A program made the translations under genes and the position numbers. Below, one piece after another: positions 24,163 through 32,453 of a stretch of 33,539 bases of DNA. Each line of letters begins with the position of its first letter. Position 1 is the first letter of the stretch. Source of the DNA: Planctomycetota bacterium (lineage in GTDB: Bacteria; Planctomycetota; Phycisphaerae; Sedimentisphaerales; Anaerobacaceae); assembly GCA_022566315.1 (NCBI GenBank), contig JADFJC010000027.1:1-33539 (forward strand), given 5' to 3'. The notes below the pieces were generated by a model. It saw only the letters and a program-made list of their open reading frames with translations. It had not been told where the DNA came from and did not search any database.

Positions 24163-25173
24163 ATGAACAGTAAGACCATTTCTACATATAAAGACTGGAT
24201 GAAAACAACTGCATTTAAAGACTTTGTTGCGGTCGGCGTTATTGCCTTCCAGGCCATTGTTTTGGTGGAAGTTTTAGACTTGGGAAAGACACTTACTGAA
24301 ACGGCCGCGCAAAAAGCTTGGCCGATCGATAAATTTATCACCGTACCTATGATCATTGCGTTAGCCATAGCATTTTACGCTCAGGGTCGGTTGAAAGAAC
24401 GTACAATCGATCTGCAGGAAGCTAAAAAGATGGCCGAAGCCGCCAACAATGCAAAGAGTATTTTTTTAAGCAATGTATCGCATGAACTGCGTACTCCGAT
24501 GCATGGTATCCTCAGTTTTGCCTCTTTCGGTATAAAGAAACACGCTACCGCCAATCCTGATAAGATACTCGACTATTTCCAGAAGATTCGGCAGAGCGGC
24601 GAGACACTGCTGACGTTACTAAATGACCTGCTTGATTTGGCCAAACTGGAATCTGGTAAGATCACATATAAGTTTAGGCCGGCAAACCTTAATTCACTGA
24701 TTGACATAGTGAAGGAAGAGTACAACTCGCTGGCATTAGAACACAATCTGACTATTCGGTGCGAACATCTCGAAGCCAACGGGAAAATTACGCTCGATGC
24801 CGATAAGATAAGGCAGGTACTCCACAACTTATTAAACAACGCTATCAAATTTTCGCCGGAAGGTGGAACAATCGATGTTATCTCGTTCAAGAAAGCCGAT
24901 TCGATAGTAGTTTCGATCCGAGACCAGGGCACAGGTATTCCTGGGAACGAATTGGAAAGTATTTTCGACAAGTTTGTTCAGTCAAGCAAAAACAAGACCG
25001 GTGCTGGTGGTACTGGTTTAGGATTGCCAATTTGCCGAGAGATTATAGCCGCTCACAAAGGCCGCATCTGGGCTGAAAACAATCCTGATATAGGTGCAAA
25101 CTTATCGTTTGAGATTCCGTTGTCTTTAGAAGCTAAGGAGCAGGAAGAGGTATTGGTTGGTAGTGCAAGTTAA
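24163..25173 (+). CDS. Membrane-bound sensor histidine kinase
   Basis: A 336-residue kinase that autophosphorylates on His107 (SNVSHELRTPMHGI). The N-terminus has two hydrophobic segments (about 19-40 and 57-74) with a short loop between, so the sensing part is minimal and likely membrane-embedded. The dimerisation domain spans about 95-160. The ATPase domain (about 205-322) has the N box LLNNAIKFSPEGG, G1 DQGTGIP, F box FDKFVQ and G2 GGTGLGLPIC. It is therefore complete. The ATG at 24163 is chosen because AGAAGG lies about ten bases upstream; an in-frame ATG at 24109 lacks this. It is the first gene of a signalling cluster and probably phosphorylates one or both receivers that follow. The signal is unknown. 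Confidence 0.93.
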   Translation: MNSKTISTYKDWMKTTAFKDFVAVGVIAFQAIVLVEVLDLGKTLTETAAQKAWPIDKFITVPMIIALAIAFYAQGRLKERTIDLQEAKKMAEAANNAKSIFLSNVSHELRTPMHGILSFASFGIKKHATANPDKILDYFQKIRQSGETLLTLLNDLLDLAKLESGKITYKFRPANLNSLIDIVKEEYNSLALEHNLTIRCEHLEANGKITLDADKIRQVLHNLLNNAIKFSPEGGTIDVISFKKADSIVVSIRDQGTGIPGNELESIFDKFVQSSKNKTGAGGTGLGLPICREIIAAHKGRIWAENNPDIGANLSFEIPLSLEAKEQEEVLVGSAS

Positions 25174-25253
25174 GTGAGAAGTATAACGAGAATTTGTTGT
25201 TGCTACCTGGCACTGATAGTGCAAGGGCCTAATTATTTATAAGAGGCAATATT

Positions 25254-25655
25254 GTGCAAGAGAAAAGTAAAATTTTAGCTGTCGATGATAATTCGATTAA
25301 TCTGGCGGTTATCGAGGAATTGCTTGGGAGTCAATACAATCTAATGACAGTTTCCACAGGTATAGATGCCCTTAAGATGGCCCAGGAATTCCGGCCTGAC
25401 CTGATTATATTAGACATTATGATACCTGATATGAATGGTTATGAGGTGTGCCAACAAATACGAAAGAACTCATCGCTACGGCATACTAAGATTATCATGG
25501 TATCCGCCAAGGCAATGACATCAGACCGTCTCAAGGGCTATCAAGTCGGTACTGATGATTATTTAACTAAACCCTTCGATGAGGAAGAGCTTTTAGCGAA
25601 GGTGGGCGCTCATTTGCATCCAAAACCCATTAATGCAATACAAGAAAACGAGTGA
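25254..25655 (+). CDS. Single-domain response regulator
   Basis: A lone receiver of 133 residues with the acidic pair Asp11-Asp12, phospho-acceptor Asp54 (LILDIMIPDMNGYE), a switch Ser in MVSAKA, and Lys106 (LTKPFDEE). No output domain is present, so it is likely a phospho-relay or a protein-protein switch. The start is GTG at 25254, with AAGAGG about six bases upstream. Its stop overlaps the first possible start of the next gene (GTGA at 25652-25655). This suggests translational coupling and places it in one operon with the kinase and the receiver-phosphatase. Confidence 0.9.
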   Translation: MQEKSKILAVDDNSINLAVIEELLGSQYNLMTVSTGIDALKMAQEFRPDLIILDIMIPDMNGYEVCQQIRKNSSLRHTKIIMVSAKAMTSDRLKGYQVGTDDYLTKPFDEEELLAKVGAHLHPKPINAIQENE

Positions 25656-25663
25656 AATCGAGC

Positions 25664-26803
25664 ATGAAAAAAAAGTTGCTGATTGTAGACGACGATGAAA
25701 TCAATGTCGGGATTTTTAAGGAATTGCTGGAAGAGCAATATGCGTTGGCCACAGCCAGTAGCGGTCAGCAGTGTCTGGAGAAAATAGGCCAGTTCAAGCC
25801 CGATCTAGTGTTGCTTGATATTGTGATGCCCGGCATGGATGGGTACGAGACCTGTCGACGAATCAAATCAGACCCCCAAAGCGAAACAGCGCATGTTATT
25901 CTTATCTCGTCTAAAATTTCCATCGAATCGCGACTGAAAGGTTACGAAGTTGGTACAGATGACTATATAACAAAGCCATTTGACAACGATGAGCTTCTTG
26001 CCAAAATAAAAGTCCAGGTCCGCCTCAGGGACACAATTATGAATCTGGCATCACTGCATGCCCAGTTGTCCGAGGGGCTTCGTTTGGCTGGTATTGTTCA
26101 GCAGGATTTTCTACCTGAAAAACTGCCAAACTGTGATAAATTACGTTGGGCTACTTTTACTGCGCCGGCCGAGTGTGTTTCAGGTGATATTTATGGTGTA
26201 AAGCGTATTGACGAGCAGCATGTGGGCTTCTATGTGGCTGATGTAGTAGGCCATGGAATGCCTGCTGCGCTGTTATCAATCTTTATAAATCAAGCCATTG
26301 CCGTGTATGAGGACGCTCAAAACAATCACTGTGTATTGTCGCCGGCGGAACTTATGAAAAATATCAATTTGCGAATGTCTGCACAGAAACTCTCAGACGG
26401 CCAGTTTGTAACTTGTTGCTATTGTCTGATCAATACCAACACACTACAGCTAACCTACTGCCGTGCAGGGCATCCATATCCTATTCTTATCAGACCCAAA
26501 GAACAGCCACAAAACTTGGAAATCGAAGGCTCACTACTCGGAATTTTTGAAGAAGCTGAATATAGCCAACGAACCATACAGCTTCAATCCGGTGATAAAC
26601 TGCTACTGTACTCCGATGGAGCCATACCGTTTATCAGCAATTCCAATGATACAAACCCATTTAATTTCAGAGAAGAATTTCGTGAAATCATAGGCCGGCC
26701 GATTGTTGAGATGATGGATAAATTTAGTGTGCTTGCGGAAAACAAAGATATGGACCCTTCCGAAATCGACGATATTACGGCTGTTGGCCTTGAGATACTT
26801 TGA
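25664..26803 (+). CDS. Response regulator with PP2C/SpoIIE-type serine phosphatase output
   Basis: The receiver (about 1-120) has Asp52 (LLDIVMPGMDGYE) and Lys104 (ITKPFD). A linker follows, then a PPM phosphatase of RsbU/SpoIIE type (about 165-379) with metal-binding aspartates in SGDIYG (Asp175) and DVVGHG (Asp193) and the C-terminal EIDDITAVGLEIL. In known partner-switching systems such phosphatases dephosphorylate an anti-sigma-factor antagonist, so it may control gene expression or a related switch. No antagonist or anti-sigma gene is in the window. The start is uncertain: ATG at 25664 gives the natural receiver N-terminus, while GTG at 25652 overlaps the previous stop and adds four residues. 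Confidence 0.92.
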   Translation: MKKKLLIVDDDEINVGIFKELLEEQYALATASSGQQCLEKIGQFKPDLVLLDIVMPGMDGYETCRRIKSDPQSETAHVILISSKISIESRLKGYEVGTDDYITKPFDNDELLAKIKVQVRLRDTIMNLASLHAQLSEGLRLAGIVQQDFLPEKLPNCDKLRWATFTAPAECVSGDIYGVKRIDEQHVGFYVADVVGHGMPAALLSIFINQAIAVYEDAQNNHCVLSPAELMKNINLRMSAQKLSDGQFVTCCYCLINTNTLQLTYCRAGHPYPILIRPKEQPQNLEIEGSLLGIFEEAEYSQRTIQLQSGDKLLLYSDGAIPFISNSNDTNPFNFREEFREIIGRPIVEMMDKFSVLAENKDMDPSEIDDITAVGLEIL

Positions 26804-27063
26804 GATTTGCATACACACCGATCGCACACTTTTATTGTTTTTGGATTATTTACAATTCTCCAAAAGCACACAAAACTTGCCCCTAAAAAACCAAAGCCTA
26901 ATTTATGTGTCCAAAGGGACCAAATTTGGTTTTTTTACTATTCGGGACCGACTGGAACAGTCAGACGGAAGTTTTAAGAATGACTCCGAGCCGGGCCTCG
27001 CCAGTAAGATTACAATGACGTAAGTGCTCGCCTTCTTTGCTGCTTTTTTCGCCTCCGGCGGAA

Positions 27064-27082
27064 TCCGCCGTCTTTTAGCGGA
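27064..27082. repeat. TCCGCC palindrome variant, copy 4
   Basis: TCCGCCGTCTTTTAGCGGA, with TCCGC pairing to GCGGA. It shares the GTCTTTT loop with copy 3 (10065), while copies 1, 2 and 5 have 3-base loops. A second CTCCGGCGGA lies just upstream. Confidence 0.6.
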
Positions 27083-27246
27083 GTAAATCATGAGCATCTC
27101 GGAGCTCTGCGGAGACCCCTTAGGGGGAGAATCCAACTTTAGTTCACTTTAGGCACTTTAGCTCACTCTTCACTCTTTCGTACCTCTACATCTGTCGAGA
27201 ACCCTCTACAAATCACCTATTTTTATGCAAAATAAACCCAATCTTG

Positions 27247-27261
27247 TCCGCCGTAGGCGGA
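27247..27261. repeat. TCCGCC-N3-GGCGGA palindrome, copy 5
   Basis: A perfect 6-bp inverted repeat with a GTA loop, in the gap between convergent genes. Confidence 0.65.
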
Positions 27262-27416
27262 TTCCAAATGAACGTAAATCTTTTTAAAAAAGGATTATGA
27301 AAATAAAGCCAATTGGACACTTGGTGAAAACAAACCCAATTCAAACCCAAACAAAGCCAATTTTAAAAAGAATGAATGTAAACTTTTGTGCTACAGGGTA
27401 TTATCGCAGAGTAGTA

Positions 27417-30299
27417 TTAATCCCACTCAACGAGCACATAGATATAATCTATCAACGTTTTTCTGTGAGCAATGTTGTCATTATTCTTAACTTGTAACTG
27501 GAGTGAATTTATCTTTTCGAGTGTATCCACAACACCTGTAACATCCCATGAGTCTATAGCCTCGTGGCATTGGCCTTCATGCACAGGAGCATTTATTGCT
27601 GCCCAAACCATCGGCTTAGTCGGCCAGCCTGTGCCGATAGACCATTTTAATTTCCCCTGTGCAAATCGTTCTTCTTCGAAGTGCTCGACACGAACAACGA
27701 CTGATTTTATTGCAGCATCTGCCGGGATGGATACATCTGAAAAATCAAAGGATACGTATGAGCCGAAGCCGGTTTCCCAGCGCTCGTTGTCGCTGGATTG
27801 GACAAGGTTGGTTTTGCCGTCTGCTGATAATGTTTTTCTGTTTCTTTGATTGTAGCCGTCCAGTACGGTCAATTTTGCTATCTTTGGCGGAGGTGGATTT
27901 ACTGTAATGGTAAATGATTGGGTATCCAGGGCTGGGGTGCTGTTGTTATCGGCGACCTTGACCACTATCTTATTATCCCCTACTTGGGTCGGTTTCCATT
28001 GTATCAACCCGGTAGCGGAATTGATGGTCATATCAGCAGGTTTGGTGGTTAAGGAGTAAGCTAAGGTATCTCCTACATCCGGGTCTGCGGCGTTAACATC
28101 GTATGTATATAACGCACCGGCTGCAGCTGTGGTTACAGGTGCTGAAGTGAACCTCGGGGCATCATTGACCATGTTGACCGTAACATTCACCTTAGCGGTA
28201 TCGGTTAGGCCTTTGTTGTCGCTAATAGTATATGTGAATGTATCGCTGCCGTAGAAGTTCGCGTGGGGGCTATAGCTCAGCGTGCTGTCGGGGTTGATGG
28301 TAACCGAGCCATTGGTGCCCTGGCTGACAGCGGTTACAGTAAGGGTGTCATTGTCTATGTCAGTGTCGTTCGCCGGCACATCAATGGTTGCTACCGGCGT
28401 GTCCTCCTGGGTAGTCGCAGTATCATCATTGGCCACTGGCGGGTCGTTGACCGGGGAAACCGTGATTGACACGGTTGCAAGAGCGCTGTCCGCTGTGCCG
28501 TCGTTGACCTTGAAGGTGAAGCTGTCTGACCCGTAGAAATTCGCGTTGGGAGTATAGTTAAGGTTTGGCGCTGTTCCATTCAAGCTCCCGTGGGATGGAC
28601 CCGTTACCGTACTGTAGGCCAACGGGTCTGAATCCGGGTCACTGCCCGTCAAGCTAATCGTTACAGACGTATCCTCCATTGTGGTTACTGAATGAGGCTT
28701 TGCCACAGGGAGGAGATTCGGAGCGACATTAATGGATACCGTTGCCGGGGCGCTGTCCACTTCGCCGTCATTCAACTTGAAAGTGAAAATGTCCGGACCT
28801 GTGAAGTAAGGTTTGGGCGTGTAGATGAGCCTTCCGTTGGTATTGAAGTTCGAGTCGAAGGTGAGTATGCCATGCTCAGGTTCTGTGCAGATAATGAACA
28901 TTAACGGTTCGCCATCCACATCACTGCCTGTCAAGGCAGCGGATACGGATTTGTTTACTTTTGTCGTTTCAGACTGAGGATTTGCTATAGGAGCATCGTT
29001 TACGGCCAACACTATAATCGATATCATCACCTGGTCACTATCAGCCTTGCCGTCGTTGACGCTGAATGTGAAATTGTCTGGTCCGTTGTAGTTCAACGCC
29101 GGCGCGTAAGTTATATTGGGCGCTGTCCCACTCAAGCTCCCGTGGGACGGACCTGTTATCACACTGTAGGTTAGCTGCTCTCCATCGGGAGCACTTCCCA
29201 TTAAGGTAATCTGCACCGGTGTCTCCTCCTGTGTCGTTACACTACCAGGCTCGGCCACTGGCGGGTCGTTGAGCGCGCTCACTGCAAATAATGCTATAGC
29301 TGAGAAAATTACTAATGCTGAAATCAAGGCAAATATCCTCTTTATAAGTCCTGAATGAGAAACGTGCCAGCGGGTTCGCTTGAAAGTCTTCGTCGTCTCT
29401 GCAGGCTTAGCCTCGATGCTTTGTCGCCCTTCGACGCGCTTCGCTTGCTCAGGACGACCCTGAGCCTGTCGAATGGGTCGTTCTTCGATTTTGGCCTTCC
29501 CGGCTTCGGCCTTCGCCGAGGCGAGCAGGCCCTCTTCTGCCTTTGCTCTGGTTAGAGCCTCAGACTTTGTCTTTTCTTCAGCTTCGGCTAACTTTTCCTC
29601 TGCCTGGTTTAGTGCCGCGGCATACGACCGGATTTTTTCTTCTGCTTCTGCCTTGGCTGCCGCTATCGCCTCTTTAGCCTGGGCCTCGACTCTTCGTCGT
29701 TCTTCGATTTTGGCCTTCAGGCCCTCTTCTGCTGCCTTTGCTCTGGTTAGAGCCTCAGTCTTTGCCATTTCTTCAGCTTTGGCTAACTTTTCCTCTGCCT
29801 GGTTTAGTGCCGCGGCATACGACCGGACTTTTTCTTCTGCTTTTGCCTCGACTGCCGCTATGGCCTCTTTAGCCTGAGCCTCGACCCTCTCTGCCAAGAC
29901 ACTATACCTGCGATGCTGTGTGAGAAGCATCTTTTCTGCTTCGGCTTTCACTTTTTGTTCCGCCGTTGCCTTAGTTTGAAGTTCTGCCCTTAGCCTTTCC
30001 TCTGCTTTGGCCCTTGCCTGGGATTCGGCCTTCAGCCTTTCTTCTAATTTGGCCATTGCATTGGCCTTTTTCTTGCTAAACAAGGTACTTAAGAAGTTAC
30101 GGTGAGATGTTCTTTTAATTTGCGTTTTAGAGGTCTGTGGTACCTGCGGCTGTGGTTCTGGCTCGTTATGGTCGGCGCGTCGCTGTTCAGGTGCGCCATA
30201 AGGCTGCTGGGCACTATCATTTTGCTGCATCGGTACTCCTTTGAAAACCGATGAGATTCTTTTGGCTAATCCTGCCTTATTCCTTTTGTGCCCTGACAT
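27417..30299 (-). CDS. Membrane protein: cytoplasmic coiled coil, one transmembrane helix, tandem Ig-like domains
   Basis: No named family is recognised for the whole 960-residue protein. Residues about 80-275 are Ala/Glu/Lys-rich coiled coil with a 65-residue tandem duplication (EAQAKEAIAA at 140 and 205). A single hydrophobic helix (about 319-341) follows RTRWHVSHSGLIKR, with no cleavable signal, so the N-terminus is probably inside and the C-terminus outside. Five Ig/cadherin-like repeats follow (about 345-803), with boundaries of NDPPVA or NDAP type. A C-terminal domain (about 807-960, KIAKLTVLDGYNQRNRK to YIYVLVEWD) may bind a ligand. Residues 274-294 are encoded by the 53-bp palindromic element. 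The ATG at 30299 has GGGAGA upstream. A surface-adhesion or cell-envelope scaffold is a reasonable guess. Confidence 0.85.
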   Translation of the reverse strand: MSGHKRNKAGLAKRISSVFKGVPMQQNDSAQQPYGAPEQRRADHNEPEPQPQVPQTSKTQIKRTSHRNFLSTLFSKKKANAMAKLEERLKAESQARAKAEERLRAELQTKATAEQKVKAEAEKMLLTQHRRYSVLAERVEAQAKEAIAAVEAKAEEKVRSYAAALNQAEEKLAKAEEMAKTEALTRAKAAEEGLKAKIEERRRVEAQAKEAIAAAKAEAEEKIRSYAAALNQAEEKLAEAEEKTKSEALTRAKAEEGLLASAKAEAGKAKIEERPIRQAQGRPEQAKRVEGRQSIEAKPAETTKTFKRTRWHVSHSGLIKRIFALISALVIFSAIALFAVSALNDPPVAEPGSVTTQEETPVQITLMGSAPDGEQLTYSVITGPSHGSLSGTAPNITYAPALNYNGPDNFTFSVNDGKADSDQVMISIIVLAVNDAPIANPQSETTKVNKSVSAALTGSDVDGEPLMFIICTEPEHGILTFDSNFNTNGRLIYTPKPYFTGPDIFTFKLNDGEVDSAPATVSINVAPNLLPVAKPHSVTTMEDTSVTISLTGSDPDSDPLAYSTVTGPSHGSLNGTAPNLNYTPNANFYGSDSFTFKVNDGTADSALATVSITVSPVNDPPVANDDTATTQEDTPVATIDVPANDTDIDNDTLTVTAVSQGTNGSVTINPDSTLSYSPHANFYGSDTFTYTISDNKGLTDTAKVNVTVNMVNDAPRFTSAPVTTAAAGALYTYDVNAADPDVGDTLAYSLTTKPADMTINSATGLIQWKPTQVGDNKIVVKVADNNSTPALDTQSFTITVNPPPPKIAKLTVLDGYNQRNRKTLSADGKTNLVQSSDNERWETGFGSYVSFDFSDVSIPADAAIKSVVVRVEHFEEERFAQGKLKWSIGTGWPTKPMVWAAINAPVHEGQCHEAIDSWDVTGVVDTLEKINSLQLQVKNNDNIAHRKTLIDYIYVLVEWD
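29428..29480. repeat. 53-bp palindromic element, copy 2, inside the coiled-coil gene
   Basis: Matches 13922-13974 at 52 of 53 positions. This copy has a perfect inner hairpin (GCTCAGG/CCTGAGC). It lies in the same orientation relative to its gene as copy 1 but is read in a different frame, as a Gln/Arg/Glu-rich stretch between the coiled coil and the transmembrane helix. Confidence 0.85.
29523..29912. repeat. 195-bp tandem duplication in coding sequence
   Basis: Two adjacent copies, displaced by exactly 195 bp (CATACGACCG at 29621 and 29816), encode the 65-residue coiled-coil repeat. Long identical stretches show the duplication is fairly recent. Outer limits are approximate. Confidence 0.75.
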
Positions 30300-30739
30300 T
30301 GATTATCTCCCGGCCAAAGTAAAGTCAGGCCGCCATTGGTTGTTTCATCTGCCGAAGCATTACTATTGTGTCTTTTCCATAAGCTCACTCTGCGAAGGTA
30401 TGGGCAAACCAACGTAGACAGTGCACACAAAGTCGTTTTCGTCTATACATTCCAACGACTTTAGTCAAAATCAAGGGGATACGATGTTTGCTGGACATCC
30501 CAATAGGTCTCGAAATTGCGCTTGACTGCGTGTTTGACTGCAAGTATCCTTATGAGCACAGAATGAGCACAGAGGTTATTTTCAGCACTCCCAAACAAGC
30601 CTTCGGCGAACTCAGGCCAGGGTTTTGAGGGTGTCGCCCAGGGTTGCTTTAATATAAGGATACATACGCTTCGGCCTGTTGGAAGGGGTCTTCGACTAAT
30701 AGGCGTAGGGCAAAGTCCGGTAATCAAAAAGAGATATTT
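30300..30739. other. Intergenic region between divergent genes
   Basis: No supported gene in 440 bases. A minus-strand frame (30461-30727) has no signal peptide, domain or ribosome site and is probably spurious. Promoters for the coiled-coil gene and the pseudogene should lie here, but none stands out. Confidence 0.45.
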
Positions 30740-31046
30740 ATGAGAAATAAGAGAAGCAGAAAAAATCGCGAGCTAACTCGCAGGGATTTTATCAAGACAT
30801 CAGCTCCTGGCATCATCAGACACATTATACAGAGATTATAAGGCGGATTCATAATGGATAAATCGGCGAAATCAGGGCTGCGCAATGCTGCTGGGCCATG
30901 GGCTTGCTGTGGGTGCAGAAAAGAGAGCCGGGCTGGTCGGATATGGAATGGCAGATTCGAAACTGGACCTTACACCGCCGAAATATGAGTTCGGTGATTT
31001 GCCGGTGAGGCCGATCGCTGTTCCGGGTAAAACAAGACTTATTTAA
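30740..31046 (+). pseudogene. Remnant of a Tat-exported Gfo/Idh/MocA oxidoreductase gene
   Basis: The ATG at 30740 opens a frame with a twin-arginine signal (ELTRRDFIKTSAPGI), but it stops at 30839-30841 after 33 codons. Downstream the sequence encodes KREPGWSDMEWQIR (from about 30919), matching residues 228-241 of the intact gene at 31087. It then jumps, in another frame, to SKLDLTPPKYEFGDLP and PVRPIAVPGKTRLI, matching that gene's C-terminus (from about 411), with a TAA at 31044-31046. About 170 codons are missing at the jump, and most of the N-terminal half is also gone. The fragment ends 40 bases before the intact paralogue, which suggests a tandem duplication followed by deletion. The remnant cannot make a functional enzyme. 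Confidence 0.88.
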
Positions 31047-31086
31047 CAAATTTTCGACTAATAACGGTTAACTGAAAGGACAACTT

Positions 31087-32406
31087 ATGGAAACCAAAGT
31101 GATACAAGAAACGCCGGGCTTGTCGCGGAGAGATTTTATCAAGAGCTCAGTCCCGATTTTATCGGGATTGGGGGCTGCGACTTTGTTGTCGGGAACAAGC
31201 CGAATCTTTGCGGCAGGTTCCGACAAGGTGCGCATCGGTCTGATTGGGTGCGGCGGACGAGGCACGTATGATACGGGCAACTGCCTGAACTGTGCAGAAG
31301 GTGTGGAGCTTGTGGCAATGGGGGACCTTTTTAAGGACCGCGTGGACAGGTGTCGCAGAACTCTTAAAAGGAAGCTGTCTGATAAAGTGAAGGTAACTGA
31401 GGATACGTGCTTTGTTGGCTGGGATGCGCACAAGAAGGTACTTGGGCGTGATGATGTAGATATGGTAATACTGACCGAGCCGCCTCACTTTCGTCCGGGG
31501 CATTTACGCGCTGCCGTTGAGGCGGGCAAGCATGTGTTTATGGAAAAACCGGTCGCCGTGGATCCGGCAGGTGTTCGCTCGGTCATTGAGTCGTCACAGA
31601 TAGCGGACCGGAAAGGCTTGACAATAGTAGCCGGCACGCAGAGTCGCCGGATGGCGCACCTGGTAGAGGGCATGAAGAGGATTCACAACGGGGATATCGG
31701 CAGAATCGTTGGCGGCCAGTGTCTCAGGCTCGGCGGGGGAATGCTCACGTGGTCGGAGGCGACCAAAGAGCGGCAGCCGGGCTGGTCTGATATGGAATGG
31801 CAACTTCGCCGGTGGCTGTTCCTGACCTGGCTTTCCGGGGACTTTATCACCGAGATGCACATACACAATTTAGACAGAATGAACTGGGCACTGGATGCAC
31901 ATCCCGTGCAATGTATTGCTCTTGGTGGTCGGCAGGTGCGGACTGGTCCGGAATACGGAAATGTTTACGACCATTTTTCCGTCGAGTACGAGTATCCTAA
32001 TGGAGTACGGATTGAGTATATGGGTGCCCAGATTGACAAGCTAACCTACCGGCAGGACGCACGGGTGATCGGGACAAAAGGTCTGGCATATATGCACGAG
32101 GGCAATTTCATTATTGAAGGGGCCAAGCCGTTCAAATACGATGGGCCGAGTCCGAGTCCGGTGATAAAGCAACACGCGGACCAAATTGCAGCAATTCGCC
32201 AGGGTAAGCATTTGAACGAAGGTAAGCGAATCGCTGAGAGTACGCTGACGTGCATAATGGGGCGAATGAGCGCTTATACCGGCCGGGCACTGAAGTGGGA
32301 TTGGGCGATGAAAGGCTCGAAACTGGACCTAAGTCCGCCGAAGTATGAGTTCGGTGATTTGCCGATGAGGCCGGTCGCTGTTCCCGGTAAGACACAACTG
32401 GTCTAA
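31087..32406 (+). CDS. Tat-exported Gfo/Idh/MocA family oxidoreductase
   Basis: A 439-residue oxidoreductase, full length for the family. It has a twin-arginine signal (LSRRDFIKSSVPILSGLG, Arg14-Arg15), Rossmann motif IGLIGCGGRGTY, EKP at 153-155 (FMEKPVAVDPAG), and the catalytic-region motif FITEMHIHNLDRMNW. It shares GGRQVRTGPE, DHFSVEYEYPNG and the C-terminal VPGKTQLV with its damaged neighbour and, more distantly, with the gene at 21484. Export through Tat implies cofactor binding before translocation. The ATG at 31087 has AAAGGA eight bases upstream. The propeller gene at the right edge converges on it, 47 bases beyond its stop. The substrate is likely a carbohydrate, inferred from context and family. 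Confidence 0.94.
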   Translation: METKVIQETPGLSRRDFIKSSVPILSGLGAATLLSGTSRIFAAGSDKVRIGLIGCGGRGTYDTGNCLNCAEGVELVAMGDLFKDRVDRCRRTLKRKLSDKVKVTEDTCFVGWDAHKKVLGRDDVDMVILTEPPHFRPGHLRAAVEAGKHVFMEKPVAVDPAGVRSVIESSQIADRKGLTIVAGTQSRRMAHLVEGMKRIHNGDIGRIVGGQCLRLGGGMLTWSEATKERQPGWSDMEWQLRRWLFLTWLSGDFITEMHIHNLDRMNWALDAHPVQCIALGGRQVRTGPEYGNVYDHFSVEYEYPNGVRIEYMGAQIDKLTYRQDARVIGTKGLAYMHEGNFIIEGAKPFKYDGPSPSPVIKQHADQIAAIRQGKHLNEGKRIAESTLTCIMGRMSAYTGRALKWDWAMKGSKLDLSPPKYEFGDLPMRPVAVPGKTQLV

Positions 32407-32453
32407 AATAAAATTGAGTTCCGTAACATCTATGTCGAACCGCTCGAATAAAG

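Larger units (their letters stand above)
26804..27416. other. Repeat-bearing intergenic region between convergent genes
   Basis: No gene was seen in 613 bases. It holds two TCCGCC palindromes (27064 and 27247) and an AT-rich tract of near-repeats of CAAACCCAATT (about 27327-27365). Short frames here look like translated repeats. No obvious terminator closes the signalling operon. Confidence 0.55.

Noticed and set aside
27297-27497. Plus-strand 66-codon frame
   Set aside because: Its core is a translated CAAACCCAA-type tract and it runs into the end of the convergent coiled-coil gene.
30461-30727. Minus-strand 88-codon frame before the pseudogene
   Set aside because: No domain, signal peptide or ribosome site; more likely a repeat or chance frame.
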